From Coix lacryma-jobi var. lacryma-jobi (lineage: Eukaryota > Streptophyta > Magnoliopsida > Poales > Poaceae): DNA of 64,000 nt. Under the pieces are notes generated by a model. It was not told the DNA's origin. It made no database searches and saw nothing but the letters and a program-made list of their open reading frames with translations. Position numbers and translations under genes: made by a program. This document shows positions 35,360 to 46,879 of the stretch, in pieces. The stretch spans positions 49,121,528 through 49,185,527 of the forward strand of contig CM019823.1 in NCBI GenBank assembly GCA_009763385.1, written 5' to 3'. Within the stretch, counting starts at the first letter, position 1, and each line of letters starts with the position of its first letter.

Positions 35360-35975
35360 GAACCCGCACCGTAGACGGGATGTGGTTCGCACACCCCGAC
35401 CACCGGCACCGATGCCGATGCATGTTCAGCCTCTCGCCGGGCATAACGCCTTCGCCATCCTCCTTGACTCGGCCGACGGCACTTGCGCCACACACAAGCC
35501 CGTGTCTGACCTCCCGCCAAGTGCCACAACACCATCGTCTTCCTCCCGACTCGGCCGATGCACCGCACATCCCCATGTGCTCCTGCTCGCCGATGCCACG
35601 TGCCAGCTACCATAGCTGGTCCTCTGGCCCTCCGGTCCGTCGGTCCAAGCCTCACGTCCGCCCTTCACCGCTCTGGGTCCATCGGCATGGCACGTCCGCC
35701 GCACGGCACGCCCATCCTTCACCGCTCTCGGTCCGTCGGCATGGCACGTCTCTACTTGACCTTCACCTCGCCATAGACCACTGTCTCCGAGCTCCACACC
35801 TGCACATCAACACAGCCAAGAGACACATGTTGCACACACGCCAACACGGTAAACACAACGCAACTCACGCCACTGGTTAGTCATAAACAATAAGCGCATA
35901 GCGATATATAGACTCAACCGGGAAAAGCCTCAAACCTTCCTCATCAAAGTCAATCATTCATCATATATGTTCTCA

Positions 35976-35988
35976 ATGTCCCCCTTGA
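35976..35988 (-). other. Polypurine tract (A)
   Basis: Minus strand TCAAGGGGGACAT directly before the LTR. Confidence 0.75.
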
Positions 35989-38280
35989 TGAATGCATTGA
36001 CTAACAATAAAACCAAGAAGGAAGGGTTTGAAGGGAAGTCTCACTCAAGTGCCCAAAAGCCAAGTAAAAGCAAACACAAGGCCACTTGAGATGAGGAAGG
36101 ATCATGGAAACTCTAAATAAAGCTCTCGGTCCCAAAAGAAATGGGAAAAGCGGGCAAAGCCTCCACACAACCGAAGAGACAAGAGAAGACAAGAGTTTCA
36201 TGAATCCCAAAAGGCACTCGAAAACCAATCTCAAATAAAATTGTCAAACAATCATCACAAAAGAAACCAAGGTACTTATCCACTTGGGTCAATATTTCTC
36301 CCCCAATTTCTCTTTCTTTCACTTTGTCCCCCTTGATGATTGAATTGACAAAAACTAGGCACAAGAGATGGTTTGAGATACCAAAACCGAAAACTTGGTT
36401 CCCAAAGACATGGGCAACGGCTCGACACAACCAAGTCAAAAATGAGCTAGTCCTCAAGAAGAGGCAGAAAAGGGCTCAACACCGCTAGCTCAAGGCTCGA
36501 AACCAATTGAGGCTGAAACAGCGCATAAGAAGCAAAACTGCTAGTCCCTCAAGATAGAGGCACAGAGGCTCAACACAACTAGCAGAAGACTTGATACCAA
36601 TCAAAAACAGCCACAAATTGGTGAAAACAGCTAGTTCCTCAAGATAGAGGCAAAATGGCTCGACACAACTAGCTGAAGGCTCCAAATCAACCGAAAATAC
36701 CAAGCAAAAACTGCTAGTCCCTCAAGATAGAGGCAAAACGGCTCAACACGACTAGCAGGCTCGATACCGACTGAGAAAACACAAAAGGAAGCTCAAAATC
36801 AAATGAAGCACAAACACTCGGAGCATGCGGAGAAGCTGCAAAAGAAAACAACTCCCCCTAAAAGCAAGCCTATATACAAAAGCTATGCAACAAAGCTCAT
36901 GACACCAATTACACTCCATACCAAAAGATGGATATCAATTGAAACACATAAAAGAGCTATACCAATAGAAGAAGAACATAAAAGAGCTAAACTCCCCCTA
37001 TCTCAAAGCTCTCCCCAAAATACAAGACTCTCCCATTTGTGCCAACACTCAAGCTTCCTCTTGCAAATAGCTTCTCCCCCTTGACAAAAGGGAACATGTT
37101 GAGGGCTTTCGATATTTCTCCACAAAAATTGACACAAACACAAGACAAGTCATCAACCGAAAGCATATGGGGGTAGTGATACCAATTAAAGGTAACCATG
37201 AAGTGTATCGGAGCTAGGGATATGTACACTAAGCTAAAAATGCATGAAATGCACAATGCAACAGCTTCAAGTGTATAGCAATCAGAATAAAAAGATGCTC
37301 AAAAGGGTGCTGCCCTGAAAATGTAGCAATCAATACAAATGCTAGCAAAGGCTCAAACTGATCAAATGAATACGAAATATGAACAATTAAGCATATGAGC
37401 AGTTTTAAGCCATTTGAAAAGGAGTTCACCACTAAAATAGCACTTAGCATGAATAGACAGGAAATCAAACAAGTGCTAACTCAAGTATAAAAGGTGAACT
37501 ACCCCTAGCAAAGTTCAATCATCATGCCATAGAATGAAGCATAAACTTGTGTTGTTTTTCAAATTTTATCGGAGATTGCAGCGGGATTAACACAAGTTCA
37601 AATTAAAGCATGTGATTGCGAGAGGTTGAAAGCATGGTCATTGCCTAATTTTTCAACCGGGCTAAGCCTATGCAAGAAAAGCAATCAGAAGCTTAAAGCA
37701 CCGGTTTCGGTCTTACACTACACGGCTCAAGTTTAACTCAAAAGTGCAATGAGAAACAGTCTCGATACTGTGATGTGCTGACACATGCAATCCCATCTCG
37801 ATCTTTTCATTTCACTTAGACTTGGATCAAATTTTAAGCACAAGATAAATATGAACAATCCGAGCAAGTGAGTGACTCAGTGCAAGAGACATAGCAACCT
37901 AGCATACAAAAGATAGCACAAGTGATCTCAACACATCCTACCCATGCTAGTTGCCAATCTCAATGGTGAACAAATTAAAGGTTTCATAGTCGATTAGTCA
38001 AGTTCACCATTTGCAAAAATAGCTTAGCTCATAACATGTATCAAGTGATCAAAAGGAGCCTAAGCTACAAGCATCATCATGTATAAACAGGGCATACCAA
38101 AAAGAGCATAGTCTCATTTTCATTACTATATACATGAAGCTCTAAAATACAAAATGTACATGATGAAATGCATGCAAAAGCTAGTCTATCAAAGACAAAG
38201 CAAAAACTAGCCTAAAGAGAACAACCCAAAACAAAAGGGTATTGGAGAAGACCAACTAAGATACAACAAGCAAAATGCTT
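35989..38280 (-). repeat. Post-pol spacer of A with structured modules
   Basis: 2.3 kb without a recognisable protein. Five arm-hairpin-arm modules: 36394-36435, 36446-36489, 36540-36583, 36629-36674, 36713-36756. The remainder is AT-rich and homologous in patches to the C3 and C4 spacers. Confidence 0.7.
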
Positions 38281-39465
38281 CCCCAACTAAAAGGAAAACA
38301 CACACCAAAACCATAAAAAAAGAGCCAAGAAACGCTCAAGCAAAACAGTCAGCAAAATCCACATCGAAAAGACCACACAGCAGAAAGAGGTCGAAGAAGA
38401 AGAGTACCAAAACCCGAACTCAGAAGTGTGTCGGACGTACCTCCTGAAGCGCATGACCTCCTGCTGGTGTGATACCCGAGGGGACGCCTGAAACTGCTGA
38501 ACCGAGGCGCCTGCCTCGCCGAAGTCGTCTCCCCCTCGCCTGATGCTGTCACTCGCACAGGTGCTGCTAGTGCTCACTGGAGAGCTGCTCGAATGGAATC
38601 CCAAGTCGTGGAAGAAGTGGGATCGGGTCCGTGAGCCGAAATGCTCTCTCCAGGCTCCTGTTCTCCTGCACACTCAAAAGCAGAAGAAAACACAAGGCAA
38701 TTTCTCGTCCAGTGTGACCTCAGGGTCTCCATGAAAACGGTTAGTCAAATAAGCATAAGGTGAACACTCAACAAAAGAGGCCTACCTATGAATGATACCG
38801 CAAGGAGAACTGAACTCAAACTAGTCAAGACTACCATGCAACAGGATAAAGCACTGTATAGCAAAATGGAACCTAAAAACATGATCAACCCGAACACAGC
38901 CTAAACCTCAACACATGCTACAATGCAAGATAATGATAGCAATAGATCCAAAAGCATGTAACAAGATAAAATGGAGGAAAAGACTAGTGCTCAAACTAAT
39001 CATATCAACAGGGTACATGTAGCTAACTAAAACTAGCACCTGAAAAGTGACACCTAATGAACATCATACCTCTACAAGTAAAGATCATGGAGAAGTATGG
39101 TAAAGCATGGCATAATGTTCATGAGGATCACATACTAGCATGAAAAGTGGATAATCCACAAAAGCTATACATAAAGCTAGCATGACATATGATACAGTAG
39201 ATAGCACATGCTAGAGAAAAACAAAACATGATACAAAAGAAAATGTACATGTAAGAACTATACAAGTGAGCATATGAAGAACCATCTCATACCACAAGAA
39301 ATAGATCATGGATGTACAAGGTATGAGTGTATAAGAAAGCTCACTAAGCTATACAAACCTCTTTGGAGGCAAATCTAAGCGGGATGCAGAGAACCATCAA
39401 AACTTGATCACAACTAAAAGATCAAGCTCCATCAGGCGCATGTTCTCCACCCCGCGTCCTCATAT
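38281..39465 (-). pseudogene. pol: pol scraps of A
   Basis: Against C2/C4 pol, recognisable pieces are: a protease start near 39420-39460 (reads like ENMRLMELD, active-site DSG lost), the integrase end near 38700-38860 (KCFILL...LD.FE...DPEVTLDE), a linker and then QASPRVSHQQ to SEFGFWYSSSS near 38400-38500, which is the RT/RNase H junction. Everything between is deleted. About 38870-39415 holds nothing recognisable. Confidence 0.6.
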
Positions 39466-39984
39466 CTACACACAAGAGGACAAAATAACCCGAGTCTTGG
39501 ATCCCGAAGGGTTAAGCATGTACTTGGGAATCCAGAACATGGTCACAAATCTCAACTTATCCTGTGGGTTAGCATGATGCGAATGTTGGTTCAAATGCAA
39601 TTTTGAAACATCCTTGGAAGCATTCCTCAAAATGACAACTCGAGGAGAAGAACGAGTCAAACCACGGGAAAAGAGGCAAACATCTTCCAAGGTTTTTGAA
39701 GAAGAACCAATAGAAGCACCATGAAAAGCATGACGTGGACCAAGAGAAGAAGCACTAGAAGCATGTTCACGACCATGACCTATCCCACTAGAAAAGGAGT
39801 CATAAAACCCATCAACAAAAATGGGCTTCTCACTAGGAACACAAGCGTTCATGCCATGAGAAGGGCTATGAACCACCAACTTCCTAGAAGAGCGAGCTTG
39901 GCGCAAATGTTTGGCACGCCGATAGCAAAAGCTTTCTTGATGCCCATCTTTCTCACAAAAAGAGCAATGGTACAAAGGCCTACT
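39466..39984 (-). pseudogene. gag: gag-like protein of A, C-terminal part (split by C4)
   Basis: 173 codons including the stop, continuous in frame with 52847-54412 once C4 and one CTACT copy are removed. It opens with a second CCHC knuckle (CSFCEKDGHQESFC, about 39935-39975) followed by an arginine/lysine-rich stretch and PSHGMNACVPSEK, which parallels SHGTCAPSVGTK after the first knuckle. The C-terminal remainder is serine-rich without known domains. Confidence 0.7.
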
Positions 39985-40255
39985 TGAAGGACCGAGAAGC
40001 ACTCAGAAAGCGACCAGAGGGGGGGTGAATGGGAGCTTCAAATTTTCCTTACGGAAACTAGTAGCCACTGTCCCAAGAATAAACCCCAGAAGCAAAACCC
40101 TAGAGCTTGCAAATGTCCACGACCCTAGATGTAGGGTGGATGCTTCCAAGAAGCCCAGCGGGACACTAGACAACTCTAGAAAGCCAACGCAAAAGACAGA
40201 AATCAATTCCGTCAATGAACGAGCGAACCGCGGACAAAGCCGTGTGAAAACAGTA

Positions 40256-40513
40256 GCATCGGATGCTGCCTGCGTCCAATGCAAGACCACCGGACGCGTC
40301 CGATGCGAAAACTGCCTCTCGGGAACCTTACTGTTCCACCATCGGACGCTGTGAACAGTGAACAACCAGCGTCCGATGCTTTGGCTCCGGCGCGTCCGAT
40401 GGCCAACGGACGCGTCCGATGCCACTACAAACGCTCAGAAAGTGACACGCGTCACCGGAGCGTCCGACGCTTAGAACCCTAGCGTCCGATGCTCCCGTGT
40501 CAGCGTCCGATGC
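40256..40513. repeat. Leader array of GCGTCCGATGC motifs (C4, left LTR)
   Basis: About ten copies in both orientations, including a perfect head-to-head GGACGCGTCC at two places. Confidence 0.8.
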
Positions 40514-41287
40514 CCCCGAAAACTGTGCGGTTCTTTGATGATTCAACCCGATGTCCTCCGAATCAAAAGCTCTAGGCCTGGGATTCGATCTGAGGGGTCA
40601 CAAGGATGTTAGTGAGCTATCTCTAAGAGATCATGGCTCGAACCTAACTCCAAATCGGTGAATCAAGAAATTTCGAGACAAGGAAGCAAAAACACGATCC
40701 AAAACAAAAATCGATCGATCTCCTAGACCGTGAGGTTAGAGGTTAATTCCTTCGGTGGAAAGAAGTGCCTCATGATCTAGAACAACTTGGTTCAACCGGT
40801 TTAGCAAAAGATGAACCAACCAAAGAGATCAAGCGACGGGAAGAACGTGGAGAAAAAGGATTCCGCGAAGAATACCAATGAAACGCGAATCACAACCACG
40901 ATCTTGCAGCCGAAGCGCAAACACACGCTACGACAAGGAGGTTACGGCCTCCTTTCCTCAAAATCACCAGTACACAGAGTCAAGTCTCTCTGCGGATCTC
41001 AGCAGGCTACAGCAAGGGATGGGAGAGCAAGAAACCCTAAGTGCGAAAGAGCAAATGACTGAGATACGGGAGGAGGGTGTCTCCCCTGACTACTTATCCT
41101 ATTCTATACTAAGTCTATTTCCTACTCTAACCCTCTCTATTCTAATTACAGAGCGAACCAGCTAAACCCTAAGGTTATTCTGGACCAACTCAAGTGGTAG
41201 GTAGATCCGACGGCCACGCCCGCACAAGTCATCCGCGTTGCCTCCACGCAACCTTCCGATTGCCGCCACGTGCCGCCCTCGCTCTGC

Positions 41288-41588
41288 ACCCCCGGTTTTG
41301 TGGCCCAAACCAGGAAACCAGCCTTTTCCAGCCAACCCCCGGTTTTGAGGCCCAAACCGGGAAACCAGCCCATCAGCCTCTGAGTTTTGAGGCCAAACTC
41401 AGCAAACCCTCAGCGCCCAGGTTTTGAGGCCCAAACCTGGAAACCGTCCTCAGCCCGAGTTTTGTGGCCAAACTCGGAAACCCTCAGCCCGAGTTTTGTG
41501 GCCAAACTCGGAAACCGTCCACGCCCAGGTTTTGAGGCCCAAACCTGGAAACCGTCCATCGATGGTTTTTCCCTGGCTCTACCACCAA
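41288..41588. repeat. U3 stem-loop array (C4, left LTR)
   Basis: Eight units; two adjacent CCGAG/CTCGG units are identical, suggesting recent tandem growth. Confidence 0.8.
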
Positions 41589-41990
41589 ACCGACGTCGTA
41601 GAGGGGATGCATTGCCCGTGCACCCCGTCCACCAACACGTGTCCCCAGGTCCTCGACCCGAGCAACACCGTGCCCCGCAAGTCTCCGCTCGTCGCTGTCC
41701 CAGGCTGCCAGCCACCACAGCTGATCCTCAGGCACTCCGGTCCCTCAGTCCAAGCCTCACGTCCGCCCTTCACTGCTCGATCCATCGGCATGGCACGTCC
41801 GCCGCACGGCACGCCCATCCTTCATCGCACCCAGTCCATCGGCACGGCACGTCTCAACTTGACCTTCACCTTGCCCTCGATCACTGTCTCCGTGCTCGAC
41901 ACCTGCACAACACAAGCCAGAGAACATGCGATCAAACCCGTTGACAATCACTCATCACTCAGAGACTCGGCATACACCCATGTATCCGCA

Positions 41991-42003
41991 ATCTCCCCCT
42001 TGA
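41991..42003 (-). other. Polypurine tract (C4)
   Basis: Minus strand TCAAGGGGGAGAT directly before the LTR. Confidence 0.85.
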
Positions 42004-43676
42004 TGAGTGCATTGTCAACTACTCACACAAATCATAATGAGAGAGAGAAAAGAAAGAAGAAGGAGAAGAAGAGAACTCGACCAAATGACCCAAAAGCATA
42101 GCAAAGCCGAAGAAGGTCAAGTGGAGGAGGCGAAAACTTGGTCCCCAAAGACATGGGCAACGGCTCGACGCAACCAAGCAAAGCAAAGCTAGCCCTCAAG
42201 AAGAGGTAGAACAGGCTCAACACCGCTAGCAAAATACCAATTGGAAATCAGAGCTAAAAATGGCAAAATGCTAGTCCCTCAAGATAGAGGCACAGAGGCT
42301 CAACACAACTAGCACGAAAACCACTCCGAACCAATTGAAAAACAACCGAAAGGTCTCCGAACCAATCAAAATCAACCTCGACGCCAAATGAGGAAAATGT
42401 TGCTAGTCCCTCAAGACAGAGGCAACGGCTCAACACAACTAGCAAAACTCCCCTCGACACGTGCAAGCAACCCGGGACTCCCCCTTAGCAAAAGCTAGTA
42501 CCTCAAGACAGAGGCAACGGCTCAACACAACTAGCAAAACTCCCCTCGACACGTGCAAGCAACCCGGGACTCCCCTTAGCAAAAGCTCCCCCCTTAGTTG
42601 AACTCCAGGAGACATATGATTTGCAAAAACTCTCCCCCTTAGTTGAAAATGCACTTATCAAGCATAAACTCTTCTCTTGAGCCAACACAGCTCCCCCTTC
42701 CAAAATGCATATGAAGTTAGAAATGCAAGTTAGCAGCTTCAGGCATATAGTCAAAAGAGTGCAAAAATGCTCTAGTCGGTATAGCTCCAATGGCACAACT
42801 AAGCACTCAAATAGCGAAGGCTCAAACTGATCACACATACGAAATATGAAGCATATGAGCAAGTGAGCAGTTTTTAGCCAAAAAGATAGTCACCATCAAA
42901 ATAGCACTACACATGTATAGATAGAAATCCAGACAAGTGCTAAACATGTATACAAGGTGAACTACCCCTAGCAAAATTCAATCATCATGCATAGGAATGA
43001 AGCATATACTTGTGATTTCAGTTTTATATCGGAGTTGCAGCGGGAAAGAATTCACAAGTTCAATTATTTAGCATGTGATTGTGAGAGGTTGAAAACTTGT
43101 CTTTGCCTAACTTTTCAACCGAGCGAAGCCTATGCCGAAGCAATCAGAAGCTTAAAGCTACGGTTTCGGTCATACACTACACGGCTCAAGTTTAACTCAA
43201 AGTGCAATGAGAAACCGTCTCGATACCGTGATGTGTTGACAAGCAATCCCATCTCGATCTTTTCAATTCACTAAACTTGGTTCAAATTTTAAACATGATA
43301 TGAACAGACCAAGCGAGTGAATGACTCAGAACTAGAGACATAGCAACCTAGCATATATGAAAAGCAGGAATGGACTCAACACACCCTACACATGCTAGTT
43401 GCATATCTCAATGGTGAACATTTCCAGATTTTACATACATTAAGCAACTTCACCATTTCAAAAATAGCTCAGCTCATAACATGTATTAGTGATCAGAAGG
43501 AGCATAAGCTACAAGCATCAATCATAAGCATCGGAACATACTAAACAGAGGATAGTTACATTCTAGTGATTATAAACATGAAGCTCAGAAAGTAAATGCG
43601 TATGCTAAAATGCAACAGAAAAGAAGATCTAAGTAAAAGAGTCAGACTAGGATACAACTCAAAATGCTTCCCCCAT
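42004..43676 (-). repeat. Post-pol spacer of C4 with structured modules
   Basis: 1.7 kb between the pol stop and polypurine tract with no env-like protein. Five modules: 42137-42178, 42188-42230, 42270-42313, 42402-42443, 42494-42535; the last two lie in a direct duplication of about 90 bp (near 42400-42580). Minus-strand ORFs here repeat a CVEPL motif because they translate the modules. Confidence 0.75.
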
Positions 43677-46600
43677 CTAAAAGGGGAAACACACACCAAG
43701 CTCACCCCTCAACCTATTAAAGGTTGATTCGTCTAAAGGCTTGGTGAAAATATCAGCCAGTTGGTGATGAGTATCGACATGGCGAAGGTCGATATCACCC
43801 TTCTCCTGGTGGTCTCGCAAGAAATGAAAGCGCACATCAATGTGTTTGGTTTTCGAGTGAAGCACGGGGTTCTTAGCAACGCTAATAGCACTCGTGCTGT
43901 CACAAAGCAAAGGCACTCGAGAAAAACTCAAACCAAAATCACGCAAAGTGGCCATCATCCAGAGTAACTGGGAACAGCAGCTAGCCGCAGCAACATACTC
44001 AGCCTCCGTGGTAGACTGGGCGACACTAGACTGCTTGCGAGAAGACCACGAAACAAGAGAAGATCCAATAAATTGGCAAGTCCCAGAAGTGGACTTGCGC
44101 TCAATGCGACAGCCAGCAAAATCGGCATCGGAATAACCGCAAAGCGAGAGGGTGGAGGAAGCAGAATACCAAATCCCGAACTCAGGTGTAAAACGAAGGT
44201 ACCTGAAGATGCGCTTCACCGCCTGACGATGAGAAGTGCGCGGCGACGCCTGAAAGCGCGCGCACAGACACACCGCGAACTGAGTGTCCGGGCGTGTCGC
44301 CGTCAGGTAGAGTAGCGACCCGATCATGTTGTGGTACTCCTTCTGGTCCACTGCTTCTCCATCCACATCCGCATCCAGGGCAGTCGTCGTCGACATGGGT
44401 GTTGGAAGAGGCTTGGCCTCACCCATATCGAACCGCTTCAGCAAGTCCTTCGTGTACTTGCCCTGGTGCACAAACGTCCCCTCCCGGGATTGCTTAATTT
44501 GCAACCCGAGAAAGAATGTCAGCTCGCCCATCATGCTCATCTCGAACTCCCTGCTCATAGTATCTGCAAACTTGGCAACCAAAGCGTGAGAAGAACCACC
44601 GAAAATGATATCATCCACGTAAATCTGGACCAAGAGCGTGCCTTTGCCTTGCCGGAGGAGAAAGAGCGTCTTATCTACACATCCCATTTTAAAACCCTTA
44701 GCAAGCAAAAAGGTTTTTAACCTATCATACCAGGCTCTAGGGGCTTGTTTCAAACCATATAAAGCTTTGTGAAGTTTAAAGACATGGTTTAGAAACTTGG
44801 GATTTTCAAAACCGGGGGGTTGCTCAACATAAACCTCCTCCTCTATGTAGCCGTTTAAGAAGGCACTCTTGACATCCATTTGAAACAGTTTGAAACCTTT
44901 GGATGCAGCAAAAGCCAAGAGTATCCTAATAGCCTCCAAACGAGCTACAGGAGCAAACGTCTCCTCATAATCTATCCCCTCCTTCTGACTATAGCCTTTC
45001 GCTACAAGCCGGGCCTTGTTTCTAACAACGTGGCCATCCTCTCCTTGCTTGTTTTTGAAAACCCATTTTGTCCCAATAGGCTTACAGTCAGGTGGAGGTG
45101 GAACTAGAACCCAAACCCGATTTCTCTCAAAGTTTTCTAACTCCTCATGCATGGCATTGACCCAATCCGGATCCGTCAAAGCGTGTCCAACATCTCGGGG
45201 CTCAAAATTAGCAACAAAAGCAGAGTGAGCGAAGTGAGAGATGTGCTGTGACCTGGAGCGAGTGACTCGCTCGCCGATATCGCCGATCATCTGGTGAGGG
45301 GGGTGCTGGCGCTGGATGTGTCGTGGCGCCTCCCGGAATGAAGTGACCTCCCCCTCATCAGCAGCTGGTTCCACCCCGGGTACAAAAGGTACCGCACGAG
45401 GTGGAGGATCCCACGGCCCCCAGGAAGAAGAGGTGTCGGGGCCGTGAGTCGTCGTCGAGGCCGCTCTTTGCGGCGCGGCAGGTGGAGGGGGTGCTGGATC
45501 ATCCATACCTTCAGCACCCTCGTCCTCGTCATCAAAAAGAGGCTCTCCAACCTCATGATCACCTGCACGCTCAAAACGAGAAGAAGGAGAAACAAGAGTC
45601 TCATCGAAGGTGACATCTGATGTCTCCATGACTCGGTTAGTATCAAGGTTAAGTACACCATATGCTCTCGTGTGAGTGCCATAACCCAAAAATACCCCGT
45701 CAGAAGATCGAGACTCAAACTTGTCCAGGTTCCCCTTTTTCAAAATAAAACAGTGGCAACCAAAGACTCTAAAATAACTCACCTTGGGCTGGCGACCAAA
45801 ATGCAACTCATAAGAAGTCTTCTTCAAAAAGGCTCTCAGAAAAATGCGATTTGAAATGTAGCATGCAGTGTTCATAGCTTCGGCCCAATGGCGCCTGGGA
45901 GTCCTATGCTCATCGAGCATCGTCCTGGCCATCTCAACAAGGGTCCGATTCTTCCTCTCTACAACACCATTTTGGGGCGGTGTGTAGGGGGAAGAAAACT
46001 GATGCTTCAAACCAAAGCGGTTACAAAACTTCTCAAAATCCGAATTTTTGAATTCGGAACCATTATCACTTCTAATAGCTCGCATCGAGTTCAAAGGGAA
46101 CTCATTCTGAAGACGCAAAATCAGATTGCGAGCGAAGGAGAAAGTCTCAGTCTTCTCAGTCAAAAAGAAGACCCACGAATACCTCGAAAAGTCATCAACA
46201 ATAGCCAAAACATACCACTTGCCACCAACCGAGCTCACCCGAGCCGGACCAACAAGGTCCATATGTAAAAGCTCTCCAGGGTGCGAGGTCATGACCTTAG
46301 TCACTGGATGGTGAGGAGCGGCAACCATCTTCCCATGTCTACAAGAATGGCAAACTAGATCCTTCTCCATCGAAAGCTTGGGCAATCCTCGGATTAGGCC
46401 AAGTGAGCTAAGTCTTGCAAGCAAGTCGAAGCTTAAATGACCGAGCCTCCTATGCCACATCCAAAGATCGGAGGAAGAAGGACTAGCCAAAAGACAGCGA
46501 GAAGAACCAAACGACTCCGAGAAATTCGCACGAAAGACTTTCCCAAAGGGCGAAATCAGGCAGACAAGATCGCCTTGAGGATCTAAGATGCGACTAAGGT

Positions 46601-46865
46601 TCGGTTTAAAATGAATCTCGTAGTCATCATCAAAAAGTTGCGAAACAGAAAGCAAGTTAAAATGCAGGTTAGAAACAAGAGCAACATCGCGCAACACAAA
46701 GTGCTCATTAACCCGCACCGATCCGCGAGACAACACCCTACCTTTACTATTGTCGTCGAAGGTTATGTACTCCTTTCCGGCAACAGGGCTAAGGCTGGAG
46801 AACCACTTGGCGTTTCCGGTCATGTGCCTCGAGCAACCGGAATCCACCAACCAAATGTCCTCCAA
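43677..46865 (-). CDS. pol: Copia Pol polyprotein (PR-IN-RT-RNase H), intact (C4)
   Basis: 1062 codons without a stop. Aspartic protease at the very start (VDSGCSRHM, about residues 7-15); integrase HHCC zinc region at about 130-175, catalytic D, D (IRSDNGSEF) and E (NGVVERKNRT) at about 200-300; reverse transcriptase from about 560 with FQMDVKSAFLNG and YVDD near 750; RNase H with GYSDADFAG near 910, TTEAEYVAAAS and DSTSAI; ends just after the family signature LADIFTKPL. No ATG opens the frame: it starts from a TTG after ATG-TAG, and is -1 relative to gag. Pol is therefore likely expressed through splicing, recoding or reinitiation. Confidence 0.92.
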   Translation of the reverse strand: MEDIWLVDSGCSRHMTGNAKWFSSLSPVAGKEYITFDDNSKGRVLSRGSVRVNEHFVLRDVALVSNLHFNLLSVSQLFDDDYEIHFKPNLSRILDPQGDLVCLISPFGKVFRANFSESFGSSRCLLASPSSSDLWMWHRRLGHLSFDLLARLSSLGLIRGLPKLSMEKDLVCHSCRHGKMVAAPHHPVTKVMTSHPGELLHMDLVGPARVSSVGGKWYVLAIVDDFSRYSWVFFLTEKTETFSFARNLILRLQNEFPLNSMRAIRSDNGSEFKNSDFEKFCNRFGLKHQFSSPYTPPQNGVVERKNRTLVEMARTMLDEHRTPRRHWAEAMNTACYISNRIFLRAFLKKTSYELHFGRQPKVSYFRVFGCHCFILKKGNLDKFESRSSDGVFLGYGTHTRAYGVLNLDTNRVMETSDVTFDETLVSPSSRFERAGDHEVGEPLFDDEDEGAEGMDDPAPPPPAAPQRAASTTTHGPDTSSSWGPWDPPPRAVPFVPGVEPAADEGEVTSFREAPRHIQRQHPPHQMIGDIGERVTRSRSQHISHFAHSAFVANFEPRDVGHALTDPDWVNAMHEELENFERNRVWVLVPPPPDCKPIGTKWVFKNKQGEDGHVVRNKARLVAKGYSQKEGIDYEETFAPVARLEAIRILLAFAASKGFKLFQMDVKSAFLNGYIEEEVYVEQPPGFENPKFLNHVFKLHKALYGLKQAPRAWYDRLKTFLLAKGFKMGCVDKTLFLLRQGKGTLLVQIYVDDIIFGGSSHALVAKFADTMSREFEMSMMGELTFFLGLQIKQSREGTFVHQGKYTKDLLKRFDMGEAKPLPTPMSTTTALDADVDGEAVDQKEYHNMIGSLLYLTATRPDTQFAVCLCARFQASPRTSHRQAVKRIFRYLRFTPEFGIWYSASSTLSLCGYSDADFAGCRIERKSTSGTCQFIGSSLVSWSSRKQSSVAQSTTEAEYVAAASCCSQLLWMMATLRDFGLSFSRVPLLCDSTSAISVAKNPVLHSKTKHIDVRFHFLRDHQEKGDIDLRHVDTHHQLADIFTKPLDESTFNRLRGELGVCFPF

Positions 46866-46879
46866 CCGTTTTACCTACA

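Larger units (their letters stand above)
33562..35975 (-). repeat. 3' LTR of A
   Basis: Edges TGAAGGACCG and TGTTCTCA, 2414 bp. Leader array is the GCGGACTGTCCGC type (as C1), but the U3 resembles C2/C3. Minus-strand TATA box (CTATATATATGTG) near 34876-34888. Confidence 0.9.
39985..41990 (-). repeat. 3' LTR of C4
   Basis: Edges TGAAGGACCG and TGTATCCGCA, 2006 bp. U3 resembles C1; leader array is the GCGTCCGATGC type (as C2/C3). Confidence 0.92.

Noticed and set aside
42004..43676. Possible env-like gene between pol and 3' LTR in C4 (and C3, A)
   Set aside because: SIRE elements may have one here, but no long frame, signal peptide or transmembrane pattern was found; the small ORFs translate the repeat modules.
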